Under the pieces are notes generated by a model. That model was not told the DNA's origin and made no database searches. It worked only from the letters and a program-made list of their open reading frames with translations. Positions 1 through 9,096 of a stretch of DNA of 64,000 nucleotides are shown here, piece after piece. The stretch comes from Sphingobacterium sp. SYP-B4668 (GTDB lineage Bacteria > Bacteroidota > Bacteroidia > Sphingobacteriales > Sphingobacteriaceae). The translations under genes were made by a program, and so were the position numbers. The number at the start of each line of letters is the position of its first letter. Positions within the stretch are counted from its first letter, which is position 1. The stretch is taken from contig NZ_CP115483.1 in NCBI RefSeq assembly GCF_027627455.1, forward strand, positions 3,906,001 through 3,970,000, written 5' to 3'.

Positions 1-519
1 TCCATTTAAAATCGTCGGGTTGGCAAGCATGCGTGTTAAATAGACATCATAATAGGATGGATTGCCTTCTTTGATGAGGGTTGTTAACGCTTTGATTATT
101 TCGGCTGTTGCTTGATCTTCAATCCCGTCGAGCTGTTGATACAAAAGCGCTGGATAGGACGGACCTGCACCAACCACAAATATCCCTTCTTTAAAGATAT
201 CAAACTTTATCGGGTACGCTTTAGGGTAGTTGGACTCAAATATCATCGTGTGTTCGTCACCAATCTCCTTTATAAGTTTAAGCAGTGCGATAACAAAACT
301 TTGTTTGGTCAAGCTTTGTCCTTTTACAAGCAGTAGCTTGTTCGAAAAATCGTCTTTACTAATCTTGGCAAATAGATTCTTATGCCTATGCGCCAATTCA
401 TGACCAAAAAAGTCTATGTCTTCGACATACTGCTGGGATGTCATTTCTTGTCCCTTGGAGGGTGTAGAGGTAAGTACTGCTAATAAAAGAAAAACTATAA
501 AACTTATCTTTTGCTTCAT
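1..519 (-). CDS. S41-peptidase-like secreted protein, N-terminal 173 residues only (runs off the window)
   Basis: Reading on the minus strand from an ATG at 517-519, the frame stays open to the window edge for 173 codons. It begins with a lysine-containing hydrophobic signal peptide (MKQKISFIVFLLLAVL) and a likely cleavage site near residue 24. The mature start, with the motif ELAHRHKNLFAKISKDDF, resembles the N-terminal helical region that precedes the protease domain in Bacteroidetes S41 (C-terminal processing) peptidase-like proteins. The catalytic domain would lie outside the window, so activity cannot be judged. It reads in the same direction as the next two genes but 111 bases separate it from them, so it may be a separate transcript. 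Confidence 0.6.
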   Translation of the reverse strand, partial: MKQKISFIVFLLLAVLTSTPSKGQEMTSQQYVEDIDFFGHELAHRHKNLFAKISKDDFSNKLLLVKGQSLTKQSFVIALLKLIKEIGDEHTMIFESNYPKAYPIKFDIFKEGIFVVGAGPSYPALLYQQLDGIEDQATAEIIKALTTLIKEGNPSYYDVYLTRMLANPTILNG

Positions 520-630
520 CGGGTTAGATTTGCTCGTATAATGAATTAATGATCTAATATAAGAAATCATCCAAAAACTTGGCAATAAACCGATATGCAA
601 AAAACTAATGAAATGAGCTCAAGAGGACGC

Positions 631-1989
631 CTACCGTATATTGGTCTTGACATTGGTCAAATCTTCTGGGGCAAGGTTATTGACAAAGCTCAAATACCTA
701 CCCAGATAATCTTTTAAATTCCACTTGGAACAATACGGATTGACTTGTGCAGAAGACACCAGATTCCGGATGCAAGGAAGAAGTTGGTTCCAACTGGAGG
801 CTACTTCTCCACCTGTCGCATTCCATACGGGACATTCAATTTTTCGCCCGGCTAACACCATTCGATTGGTTTCGTCGGTGATAGCAGCCACAAGTATATT
901 ATTGGCTTTACTACAGGCCCCCACCTCTGCTTCGAATTGTTGTTTGAAAAGGCCCGAATTCTTTATGGCGCATTCTGCTAGTTGCTGTGCATGGGCGATA
1001 TCTTTGTCCAGTACAGGTTTTATTTCTGCAATTTTATCTTGTATTTTTTGCGCTAGACTAGCATCTAGATAGGAGATTTCACTTGCCAAAGCGTGATTCG
1101 CGCCTTGAAGGTCGGCAATTTCAGCCTCCACGACTTTAAGTAAAGAATCACGTTTGGGATTCGTACTGCTTGAAATGCTATCCTTCTGATATTGCTTTGC
1201 ATCGAGTAGCCTGTCGTTGAGAGCAATTTCTTTAATCTTCAAGTCTTTGAGCTCCTTATTTTCTGTCTCGAGGCGTTGCTTTATTTGCTCGCTTTGCACT
1301 TGAAACTCCTCTTGGTGTCGTGCAGCCCTAGCGCGCTGTATAGCCGATTGATCCGCGGATATTAAGATGTCACTAACGACGTCGGACAGTTTTTGGACAA
1401 ACCCCTCTTGTGTGGCCCTAGCTTCTTTCAATACCGCAGTCTCGTAATCCTTACTCAATTGCGTAACTTGCTGACACAATGAGGCATTGGCTTTGGTCAA
1501 TTTGTCGATTTCATTACTATTGGCTTGTATGGCATCGTCTCCTTTTTGTAATCGTTGCAACTGTACTTTTTGGATAGCTATTTTCTCATTGTATTGTTTC
1601 CTTACACCCTCTAGCTCCGATGTGGATGCAGGAACGGCATATCCTTTGACCTCGCCCAGATGCTGTTGAAAATCTATCCCCTCCTGCTCTAATTCGGTCT
1701 TCCATCTTTGACACTCACTGCACCTCGCCCCCACCTTCATGTCGGCAACTAAGTTGTCCCTTTCTTTGAGTAGTGCTGCGATCTTGTCCGATATATCTTT
1801 TATCTTTTGCTTCCATTGATTCTCCAATTCAGGCAACTCCAGCCGGAGTTGCGCTATCCTATCTTTATTTTTTTCATAGGCCTGCACTTTGGATTCAATG
1901 GATACGACATAGGATAATCCGGATGTCCGGTCTTGTGCAAACAGCACAAACCCATAGAAGGAAAAAAAGAGTACAAAAAGTGATTTCAT
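631..1989 (-). CDS. Secreted coiled-coil protein of unknown function
   Basis: This 452-residue protein has a Sec signal peptide (residues 1-19, ending FAQ). The body from about residue 30 to 380 is rich in Glu, Lys, Gln and Leu with heptad-like spacing, so a long coiled coil is the clearest visible property. A CxxC pair (C90, C93) lies in the N-terminal part and further cysteines occur near residues 170, 340, 355, 390 and 405, which may form disulfides in the periplasm. I recognise no enzymatic motif. The stop of the upstream 203-codon reading frame is only 19 bases away, so the two are very likely co-transcribed. The function is unknown; an envelope scaffold role would be a guess. Confidence 0.7.
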   Translation of the reverse strand: MKSLFVLFFSFYGFVLFAQDRTSGLSYVVSIESKVQAYEKNKDRIAQLRLELPELENQWKQKIKDISDKIAALLKERDNLVADMKVGARCSECQRWKTELEQEGIDFQQHLGEVKGYAVPASTSELEGVRKQYNEKIAIQKVQLQRLQKGDDAIQANSNEIDKLTKANASLCQQVTQLSKDYETAVLKEARATQEGFVQKLSDVVSDILISADQSAIQRARAARHQEEFQVQSEQIKQRLETENKELKDLKIKEIALNDRLLDAKQYQKDSISSSTNPKRDSLLKVVEAEIADLQGANHALASEISYLDASLAQKIQDKIAEIKPVLDKDIAHAQQLAECAIKNSGLFKQQFEAEVGACSKANNILVAAITDETNRMVLAGRKIECPVWNATGGEVASSWNQLLPCIRNLVSSAQVNPYCSKWNLKDYLGRYLSFVNNLAPEDLTNVKTNIR

Positions 1990-2008
1990 GGGTTATGGAA
2001 ATTTAGAT

Positions 2009-2596
2009 TTAACCACCAAATGGATCGTCTTCGGCTTTCACCAAATCCCGTAAATATTCTATTGCTTTTTTTACTTTGTTGAAATTCGTGGGGTCACCTT
2101 TTAAATAATATAAATATGCAACACTGCTCTTCGTTTCGCTCCTATCGACTTCTCCCCAGTCGGTACAGCGGCCCATCAATACTCTTGTATAAGCTTCGAC
2201 AGTGCTTGTTTGGTGCCCCGTATTAGGCAACAGTGTCAATTTGATAGTGCCAACGGCCTCGCTCTCATCGTAATTTTTATCTGCCTCAATGCTGACAATG
2301 TGAGCGGCATTAAATTTTTCATAGTCGTACAACTTTCCATTTGGACAATCTGCCCCACTTAACGTGACGGATCTAGCCAATGTTTTGCTGATGAGCCCTG
2401 CATCCGAAAGACTAATAGATTGATTGTCGATAGTAGGCGTAAGTTTACCATTAGATGGCGTTTTCTTATGCTCATTGCATTCTGCCAACTTCTTGTTGAT
2501 GTAGTTTACAGTTTCCTCTTTTGTGAGCGTCGCATTTTGTGCAAAACTAGTGGCGAATATACCGAATAGTGCAAATGATAAAATAATCCTTTTCAT
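2009..2596 (-). CDS. Small secreted protein of unknown function
   Basis: The reading frame could extend to 2620, but the ATG at 2594-2596 directly starts a standard signal peptide (MKRIILSFALFGIFATSFAQ), so this start is preferred; it gives 195 residues. The mature protein has two or three cysteines and a C-terminal segment ending in DDPFGG. Similar short secreted Bacteroidetes proteins with an acidic DPF-type tail are known to me only as hypothetical proteins. It precedes the coiled-coil protein gene by 19 bases on the same strand, so the pair probably forms an operon. No domain was recognised. Confidence 0.65.
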   Translation of the reverse strand: MKRIILSFALFGIFATSFAQNATLTKEETVNYINKKLAECNEHKKTPSNGKLTPTIDNQSISLSDAGLISKTLARSVTLSGADCPNGKLYDYEKFNAAHIVSIEADKNYDESEAVGTIKLTLLPNTGHQTSTVEAYTRVLMGRCTDWGEVDRSETKSSVAYLYYLKGDPTNFNKVKKAIEYLRDLVKAEDDPFGG

Positions 2597-2732
2597 AATA
2601 GTGTGATAGTATAAATCCAAAAGAAGCTAGGGCAACTCGACATAGCTATCAAAACTAGAATCGCTCTCATGGTCACCCCTACCCATGATTTTTTTCAGTT
2701 AATACAATATCACAAATGTCGAAAATAAGAGA

Positions 2733-2770
2733 ACTCCAAAAAATACCTAAAAAGGAGTATTTTTTGGAGT
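2733..2770. repeat. Perfect 14-bp inverted repeat (hairpin) with 10-base loop
   Basis: ACTCCAAAAAATAC at 2733-2746 is the exact reverse complement of GTATTTTTTGGAGT at 2757-2770. The A-rich left arm and T-rich right arm mean it could act as a terminator on either strand, or be the tip of a small mobile or regulatory element. It lies about 270 bases past the stop of the M16 peptidase gene and 137 bases upstream of the small secreted protein. Confidence 0.75.
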
Positions 2771-3000
2771 GAGTTTCGGCTATAGTTTTTGCGGCACCCA
2801 TAATTCATCGATCGTAGCAACAGCAGTATCGTTAAATCGAAATGATACACACTATAAAAATGGAAGAAGGCTCAACCTAGATAGAATACGGGCTATTATT
2901 CGGGAGGATTCACAACATACCACTAAGCTATCAGATACTAACGTACAGATATGTATGCAACTCTGCGCAAAGAAGGTCAGTGGCAGCCAAAACCGAAGAA

Positions 3001-3022
3001 AGGCGGAGCCGTAGCTCCGCCT
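3001..3022 (-). terminator. GC-rich hairpin, probable terminator of the M16 peptidase operon
   Basis: AGGCGGAGC (3001-3009), loop CGTA, and GCTCCGCCT (3014-3022) form a perfect 9-bp GC-rich stem 16 bases after the stop of the M16 peptidase gene. In the minus direction it is followed by a T-rich run (TTTCTTCGGTTTT). It is a good candidate for the end of the locus 1 transcript. Confidence 0.75.
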
Positions 3023-3037
3023 CATCAGGTTGGTTGA

Positions 3038-5860
3038 TTAAAGAATATCTTGGTGGGGTAGCAAAATAAACTGTTGATAATTTTTTTTAGACAGGAATCG
3101 ACTACTGTTCTTTCTAATATTGGCCGGTGTAAGACTTTCCAAAAGTCCATCATTCAACTGTTGTCTATCTGGACTAGCCTTATCTCGATACGTACCTAGT
3201 AAATAGGATACCCAATACTTGTTGCTAGCTCTTAAGGTCTGGTTGGAAACTTTCTTTTCGGCTATAAACTTCTGAACTTCATCAGCAGTAGGTCCCTCTG
3301 CTTGTAATCGAGTAATCTCCTCTTCGACCGCAGCAATAAGCTCGTCTACTCGATTGGGATCGCAGCCAAAGGAAATACCGATGCGATACTCTTCGCTAGG
3401 CTTGTTACTATAGCTGACCGAAACCCCAGGCGAATAAACCCCGCTTTCTTTTTTGCGGAGCCTGTCTGTCATCCGGAATTCCAATATTTGCTCTAACGCA
3501 TTCATCACCATATTATGACGAGGGCTATATTTATATCGACCAGAAAAAACCAATTGTACCGTGGCTTTGTTTTCTTTATTTGCATGGATCTCCTTCTTCA
3601 AGAAACCGGTAGGTGAAGGTATCACCAACTCTGTACCCTTTTCTTTTCGATTGGTCACAGGGAGATTGGAAAGATACGTATCTAGCATAGGTACGAGTTC
3701 TTCGGCGGTAATATTGCCCACTACGATGAAACTAAAATCAGAAAAATCTTGGAATCGTTCTTGGTATATCGCATAGGATCTATTGACATCTATCTGCTCG
3801 ACTTTAGCTAGACTCGGCCCCGTACGTCTAGGATGGTAACGACCGAGGATGGCATTTACGGTATCGGCAAACACATTCTGGGGATTGTCATATCTGTTGG
3901 TTAATGAGCTTTTGTAATTGGAAATCAACCCTTGAAACTGAAGACTGTCTAGACGTGGTGCCGTGCCGTATAGATACATGAGCTGAAACATATCTTCCAA
4001 ATTGCGCTTGGAAGACTGTGCCTGGAACCCTTCAAATCTTTCGCTGATGTAGGGACTTACTCCAGCAATCTTGCCAGCAAGCAGTTTGGGCAAACTCTTT
4101 GAATCCCACTGCCCAACCCCACTACTGGTAACCATACCTACTGCATTGACAGCCGACTGATAGTCGACTTCGGGATATTGGGAATATCCTCCGGGACTAA
4201 AAGCGTAGACGTTGATTTCGTCATTTTTGAAAGCTGTGGTCTTCAGATATACGTGTATCCCGTTGTGTAAACGGAAATGGGTAGTACCCGTCTTCTTGTC
4301 AAAAGAAGTGGACTGGACAGAAGGGCTGGCCTTGAGGGGAGACATTAACTGGGCGCTAACATCGAGGTCCTGATAAGCCGCCAACTCCATGTCACGGACT
4401 TCACGGATCCACAAATCGATATCTTGATGGGTGGGTAAGGTAGTTTTATCTTTTTCGGGCCCCATAACCAAGATATCTTGATTGGTGTCTACATAATATC
4501 GGTCTACCAAACCCTGAATATCCGCTAAGGTAACCAGCGGGACCTCTCTTTGATAATATTGATATAAAAATTCTTGTGATGGAATAGACTCGCCTTGAAG
4601 AAAATGTTTGACATAGTCGTCCACAAAGCCTTGTGATGTCTGCTTGTCCTTTTCGTTGTAAGCTTTTTCCTGATAATTGAGGATGACATCTTTGGTGCGT
4701 TGCAGCTCAGATGCGCTAAATCCATATCGCTTGGCACGTTCAATCTCTGTTAACAGAGCCTTGAAGCCAATCTCATGCCCATCGTGCTTGACATTGACCA
4801 CTGTTGTAACGGCATCTACATTTTGAAAAAGATGTCCAATGGAGCTGCTTGCAGAGATGAAAGGAGGACGCTCTTGCTTATTCAACTCGGAAATCCTATT
4901 TTGAATCATATAATTGTACATGCCAATCAGAAGCTGACGATGTAAACCATCTGCGTCAGAGCTATCGTCACGATAATGCTTAGTGTTGATTTGGATGGTG
5001 TAGCGTGTATACTCAGGATCGAGTATAGTAGCAAATTGATTGGCACCCTCGAGCTTAATACCGTATACAGGTCTATCGACCTTATCCAAAGGGTTACTAA
5101 GCTTTCCAAATTGTTGGATAACCTGCTCTTGGACCTGATCTACATCAAAATCTCCGACGGCAATAAATGCCTGAAGATCGGGACGATACCATCGCTTGAA
5201 AAAATCGAACAAAGTCTGTCTACTGGCTCCGGAAATGACCTCTTCGGTACCAATCGGGAAACGATCGATATACTTGGCCTTATTGAGCAATACAGGAAGA
5301 AGTTGTCGTTGGATACGCATACTTACATCTTGCCGTTGCCGTTTCTCCTCCAAGATGACACCTCTTTCTGTCTCCATCTCGTGGGAATCTATCAGTGTAC
5401 CTGAGGCCCAATCACGCAGGATTTCTATCCCCTTGGCCGTCATCTCAGGGGTAGATGTGGGGATAGGCAGTTGATAGACTGTCTCTTCAAATCCGGTATA
5501 GGCATTGAGATCGGCGCCGAACTTGACGCCCATTCGCTCTAATAGATCGATCATCTCATTTTTTGGAAAATGGGTAGTTCCCTTAAAATTCATATGCTCA
5601 AGGAAATGTGCAAGTCCTTGCTCGTGGTCTTCTTCCAATACGGATCCAACCTTATTGACCAAATATAAAACTGCGCGCTCCTTGGGTTCTTTATTCTGCC
5701 TAATGTAGTAGGTAAAACCATTTTTCAATACGCCGATTCGGACATCTGGATCGGTAGGAACAGAGTCCAGCAGTGCCGGTGAGCATACTGCTGCACCGGT
5801 GCTGAACCAACATATGAAACAAATCGTTACGGCTTTGAAAGCTTTCAATAATACACTCAT
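3038..5860 (-). CDS. M16 (insulinase/pitrilysin family) zinc metallopeptidase, full length
   Basis: This 940-residue protein has a signal peptide (about 1-26) and the inverted zinc motif HFLEH at residues 85-89, in the usual context QGLAHFLEHMNFKGT. It is followed by the family-typical LNAYTGFEETVY and ERGVILEEKRQ segments that supply the remaining active-site residues. Four M16-type subdomains in one chain fit the size of periplasmic pitrilysin-like enzymes of Bacteroidetes. M16 enzymes cleave short to mid-sized peptides inside a closed chamber. The gene starts 19 bases after the stop of the GldF-GldG-like fusion gene and is probably the last gene of that operon, which suggests the operon handles a peptide or protein. 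The substrate is unknown. Confidence 0.93.
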   Translation of the reverse strand: MSVLLKAFKAVTICFICWFSTGAAVCSPALLDSVPTDPDVRIGVLKNGFTYYIRQNKEPKERAVLYLVNKVGSVLEEDHEQGLAHFLEHMNFKGTTHFPKNEMIDLLERMGVKFGADLNAYTGFEETVYQLPIPTSTPEMTAKGIEILRDWASGTLIDSHEMETERGVILEEKRQRQDVSMRIQRQLLPVLLNKAKYIDRFPIGTEEVISGASRQTLFDFFKRWYRPDLQAFIAVGDFDVDQVQEQVIQQFGKLSNPLDKVDRPVYGIKLEGANQFATILDPEYTRYTIQINTKHYRDDSSDADGLHRQLLIGMYNYMIQNRISELNKQERPPFISASSSIGHLFQNVDAVTTVVNVKHDGHEIGFKALLTEIERAKRYGFSASELQRTKDVILNYQEKAYNEKDKQTSQGFVDDYVKHFLQGESIPSQEFLYQYYQREVPLVTLADIQGLVDRYYVDTNQDILVMGPEKDKTTLPTHQDIDLWIREVRDMELAAYQDLDVSAQLMSPLKASPSVQSTSFDKKTGTTHFRLHNGIHVYLKTTAFKNDEINVYAFSPGGYSQYPEVDYQSAVNAVGMVTSSGVGQWDSKSLPKLLAGKIAGVSPYISERFEGFQAQSSKRNLEDMFQLMYLYGTAPRLDSLQFQGLISNYKSSLTNRYDNPQNVFADTVNAILGRYHPRRTGPSLAKVEQIDVNRSYAIYQERFQDFSDFSFIVVGNITAEELVPMLDTYLSNLPVTNRKEKGTELVIPSPTGFLKKEIHANKENKATVQLVFSGRYKYSPRHNMVMNALEQILEFRMTDRLRKKESGVYSPGVSVSYSNKPSEEYRIGISFGCDPNRVDELIAAVEEEITRLQAEGPTADEVQKFIAEKKVSNQTLRASNKYWVSYLLGTYRDKASPDRQQLNDGLLESLTPANIRKNSSRFLSKKNYQQFILLPHQDIL

Positions 5861-5879
5861 TATTATCGTCTATTTAATT

Positions 5880-8147
5880 CTATTTACGTTTTCTTCTTCT
5901 TAAGATATACATACCGCTTCCCAAAATAACCAAAGGAACCAGCCCGATGAGAAGAATTTTTTGAATATTGATAGCACTCCGACTGACTGTCACAACCGTA
6001 TCCTGGCCAGCTTCTCGACCTCCTGAAACAGGGTATACCCCATCTGTGAACCATTTGAACGTACGGAGTGCAAACATCGCATTGATACTCGAGATATTGA
6101 ACCGCGACATCTCCGCATTGCTCATATAGTCGGCATCTCCGCTAACCATTATTTTTTGCGTACGCTTCCCTATATCTCGGGTCAGTATCATAGCAACGGG
6201 CAGCTTTGCCTTTGTATCTTTGGAAGGGTCGAAGGTGACCTTGGTTTTATTCAAATCGATGTCTCCGGTCTTATTCCAAGTGGTAGCACTATCGGTATAT
6301 AAAAGAGGTGTGATAGCGAAGCCTTTGTCCTCGACTACTTTAATGGCGGAAGCACCATTCATAACAACTTTGGCTTTGGGATAAAATTTGAAACCATTAT
6401 CAGCTGCCGCGGCATCAAAATGCAGTTGTAATAAAGAAAGTTCGAAATTCTCGCTTTCCTGTAGTAACATCCCGTCTTCTAAAGTAAGTCCAAGTAGATG
6501 CATGAGTGGGTTGATAACTTGATGATGCTTGACATCTCCGAGCAATAACATATTCCCTCCTTTGTCAAGATAATCTTTGACCTTGGCGACTTGTTGTGCC
6601 GTATAAGGAACCTGTGGATCGGCAATGACAATAGCATCAAGACTATCGCTGATACGATGTCCGTCTCCCAAATCAAGTTGCTCTAATTGAAAGCCTTGGT
6701 TGTAAAGGGCTCCTCTCTGTCCCGGCCCATTCATAATGATCTTGAGACCGCCTTCATTCATTTGGTTACTGGACCGCTCGCCGTTGCCCGAAACTACGCC
6801 AATACGTGCAGGTCCATCTAAGAGTCGTTTTAGAGCGGCTGATATTTCGGGTTCCTTGGGATATTGCATGAGATCATCGTACATCCGCAAAGGCGTCATC
6901 TGTCCCTTGTATGACACAAATCGAACAAAGGTATTCCCTTCTTGAGCGACCCAAGGATACGCCTTCATTTGAGCAGGGGTGTATAAACGCTTGAAATTAA
7001 ACCCTAGGGCATCAGCCGATTTTTTAGCTTTTTCGACCAAGGTCTGGGTGGTGTCATAACCAAAGGATTCGGTAGAATCATAGTAGGCTACATACTCCAT
7101 CTCCATGAACGGGATAAAGCGTTGATATTGCTCAAATTGCCCCACATCTGCATTTCTATTTTGGGAGGCACCGTAAGCGGCTTTATGATCGATGACATTG
7201 GTGTAGGTAATAATCTTGAGGGAATCCCGAATGCGCCCGACAATCTCCTGGCCTGAAACTGAAAGTGTCCTATCCTTGACCCGCGTGGTATCGAAATAAA
7301 CTGTGGTGGTAGGGAGCGACGAGAGGTAGCCGATGACAACGACCGCAGCGAACACAGCTAGATAACGCGCTGATTTAATAAATTTGTTTTCATTGCTACG
7401 TTCGTGGCTGAGACCTAACATCGTAAAGGATAGGAACAGGAGGATGACCAGTATAAAGTAAATTAGATCTTTGGTGGTAATCAATCCATTGACCATATTC
7501 TCAGCTCGACCACTGATACTTATCCAATACGTGAGTTCGCGAATCCAATCATACTGCTGACCTACGGCACCGATATAATTTAGAAGGGCGAGTACGGCTA
7601 AAGTACTGATAGCTGCAACAACTTGATAGGCAGTCAGACTGGACATATAAAGCCCAATAGCGCTATACGCACAAACAAGAAGGAATAAAGCGGCAAAATC
7701 ACATATAATAAAACTTACATCTAGACGCGCTATGGAGAAATATGCAAACCCGATGAAAGCCATCAACAAAAGAATCAATATAAAACCGTATGCCATTAGA
7801 GACAGGTACTTGCCCAACACCATCTGCCTAATCGTAACGGGCGAAGATTGAAGTAGCTTGATAGAGCCGCTCTGATACTCCCGACTAAATATGCCCATAG
7901 TCAATAGCGGGATGTATAGATACATATACTCCATAATGCTGGGCAATACGCCTGAATCGCCAGCAAATAGGATTCTGGTCAATACGGTCAGGGGACGTTC
8001 CAATTGCTGCTGAGTCTCCTTGTCGTAGAGTGTCTCTGTGTAAACGAATGCACATTGGACAAAAACTATTCCCAAGATAAGCCAGGCAATGGGCGAATAA
8101 AACATTAAACTCAACTCTAACCGCGCAATACGAATGATTTTCTTCAT
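5880..8147 (-). CDS. GldF-GldG-type fusion: ABC-2 permease joined to a GldG-like auxiliary domain (copy B)
   Basis: Residues 1-250 carry six hydrophobic segments and the ABC-2 permease signature region (IFSREYQSGSIKLLQSSPVT), like GldF. A seventh membrane segment near 270 is followed by a large extracytoplasmic region (about 290-720) with the GldG/ABC_transp_aux look, including a GxGNMLLLGDVKH-type segment, and the chain ends in a single membrane helix and a basic tail (LRRRKRK). GldF and GldG are usually separate subunits of the Gld ABC transporter of gliding flavobacteria; here they are one 755-residue chain. It starts 3 bases after the ATPase gene stop. It is paralogous to the gene at 9097. 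Gliding itself cannot be inferred, because other gliding genes are not seen. Confidence 0.85.
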   Translation of the reverse strand: MKKIIRIARLELSLMFYSPIAWLILGIVFVQCAFVYTETLYDKETQQQLERPLTVLTRILFAGDSGVLPSIMEYMYLYIPLLTMGIFSREYQSGSIKLLQSSPVTIRQMVLGKYLSLMAYGFILILLLMAFIGFAYFSIARLDVSFIICDFAALFLLVCAYSAIGLYMSSLTAYQVVAAISTLAVLALLNYIGAVGQQYDWIRELTYWISISGRAENMVNGLITTKDLIYFILVILLFLSFTMLGLSHERSNENKFIKSARYLAVFAAVVVIGYLSSLPTTTVYFDTTRVKDRTLSVSGQEIVGRIRDSLKIITYTNVIDHKAAYGASQNRNADVGQFEQYQRFIPFMEMEYVAYYDSTESFGYDTTQTLVEKAKKSADALGFNFKRLYTPAQMKAYPWVAQEGNTFVRFVSYKGQMTPLRMYDDLMQYPKEPEISAALKRLLDGPARIGVVSGNGERSSNQMNEGGLKIIMNGPGQRGALYNQGFQLEQLDLGDGHRISDSLDAIVIADPQVPYTAQQVAKVKDYLDKGGNMLLLGDVKHHQVINPLMHLLGLTLEDGMLLQESENFELSLLQLHFDAAAADNGFKFYPKAKVVMNGASAIKVVEDKGFAITPLLYTDSATTWNKTGDIDLNKTKVTFDPSKDTKAKLPVAMILTRDIGKRTQKIMVSGDADYMSNAEMSRFNISSINAMFALRTFKWFTDGVYPVSGGREAGQDTVVTVSRSAINIQKILLIGLVPLVILGSGMYILRRRKRK

Positions 8148-8150
8148 GTG

Positions 8151-9086
8151 CTAGACCTCCTTGTTGGTGACAGTGGACAATTGTGCGAAGATGCCATCCA
8201 AAGAGCTCTTCTCTAGATAGATTTCAGACAGTCCCCATCCTCTGGCTGCAGATAACGCAATCAAATGTTGGGTAATCTGGGTGCCATCCTCAAATATTAA
8301 TCTAAAACTGTGCTCACTAATGGAGACGACTTCCTTGATTTGACTGATATCACTCAGCTCCGCTATGGAAGGAGGATTATCCAGATTGATGACAAGGGAA
8401 TTGGGCTCTACATAGTTGTTAAAGGCGTGCATGGTATCCGCAAACACAACATGCCCGTGCTCAATCATAATGATGCGATCACAAGTGGCCTGTACCTCGG
8501 AAAGGATATGCGTAGACAGAATGACACTCCGATCCTGTGCAATCTCTTTGATTAATTTGCGGACTTCTAATATCTGATTGGGGTCTAAGCCATTGGTAGG
8601 TTCGTCCAATACGACCAATTTCGGACTATGAATGATAGCTTGTGCAATCCCGACCCGCTGCTGATAACCTCCAGAAAGATTGCTCAATACGCGATTGCTA
8701 AAATGAGCAATACCGCATTTGTGCTTGGCCGACTCGACGGCCTCTTTGACCTTGTCGCTAGGTATATCCCGTAAGAAGGCACAATAGGTTAAATACTCAT
8801 CAACGGTCAACTCTAAATGAAGAGGGGCTTTTTGAGGTAGAAAACCAATCAATCGCTTGGCCGCCACAGGGTGCTGTCTAATATTAATCCCATCCACGAA
8901 AACATCTCCCTCCGTCTGATTGATGACGCCGCAAAGAATATTCATGGTGGTCGACTTACCGGCACCATTGGACCCCAGTAACCCTAAAATCCCCTTTTCG
9001 GTAATTTCAAAATTTATATCTTTTATGGCCCAATTTTTAGTGTATTTATGCGATAGATTCTTAATACTCGCTATACTATTTGTCAT
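8151..9086 (-). CDS. ABC transporter ATP-binding protein, GldA/CcmA-type
   Basis: All motifs of an ABC ATPase are present in 311 residues: Walker A GSNGAGKST, a Q-loop in GFLPQKAP, the signature LSGGYQQRV, Walker B LVVLDEPTNGLDP and the switch histidine in STHILSE. The C-terminal third is the accessory domain found in ABC-2 exporter ATPases. It sits between two GldF-GldG-like fusion genes with gaps of 10 and 3 bases. A single ATPase subunit therefore probably drives a heterodimeric transporter built from the two fusion proteins. Substrate unknown. Confidence 0.93.
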   Translation of the reverse strand: MTNSIASIKNLSHKYTKNWAIKDINFEITEKGILGLLGSNGAGKSTTMNILCGVINQTEGDVFVDGINIRQHPVAAKRLIGFLPQKAPLHLELTVDEYLTYCAFLRDIPSDKVKEAVESAKHKCGIAHFSNRVLSNLSGGYQQRVGIAQAIIHSPKLVVLDEPTNGLDPNQILEVRKLIKEIAQDRSVILSTHILSEVQATCDRIIMIEHGHVVFADTMHAFNNYVEPNSLVINLDNPPSIAELSDISQIKEVVSISEHSFRLIFEDGTQITQHLIALSAARGWGLSEIYLEKSSLDGIFAQLSTVTNKEV

Positions 9087-9096
9087 GATGTGTATC

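Larger units (their letters stand above)
2597..3037. other. Intergenic region with one long inverted repeat and one terminator
   Basis: No convincing gene is seen here. A plus-strand frame from 2769 to 3014 exists, but it has no signal peptide or recognisable motif. It begins inside the long inverted repeat and ends inside the terminator hairpin of the neighbouring peptidase gene, so I treat it as spurious. The segment must hold the promoter of the small secreted protein gene at its left end. Confidence 0.6.

Noticed and set aside
2769..3014. Plus-strand open frame of 81 codons
   Set aside because: It begins in the right arm of the long inverted repeat and ends in the terminator hairpin of the peptidase gene, and has no protein-like signal.
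4976..5404. Plus-strand frame of 142 codons
   Set aside because: It lies fully antisense inside the M16 peptidase gene, whose motifs and codon pattern are clear.
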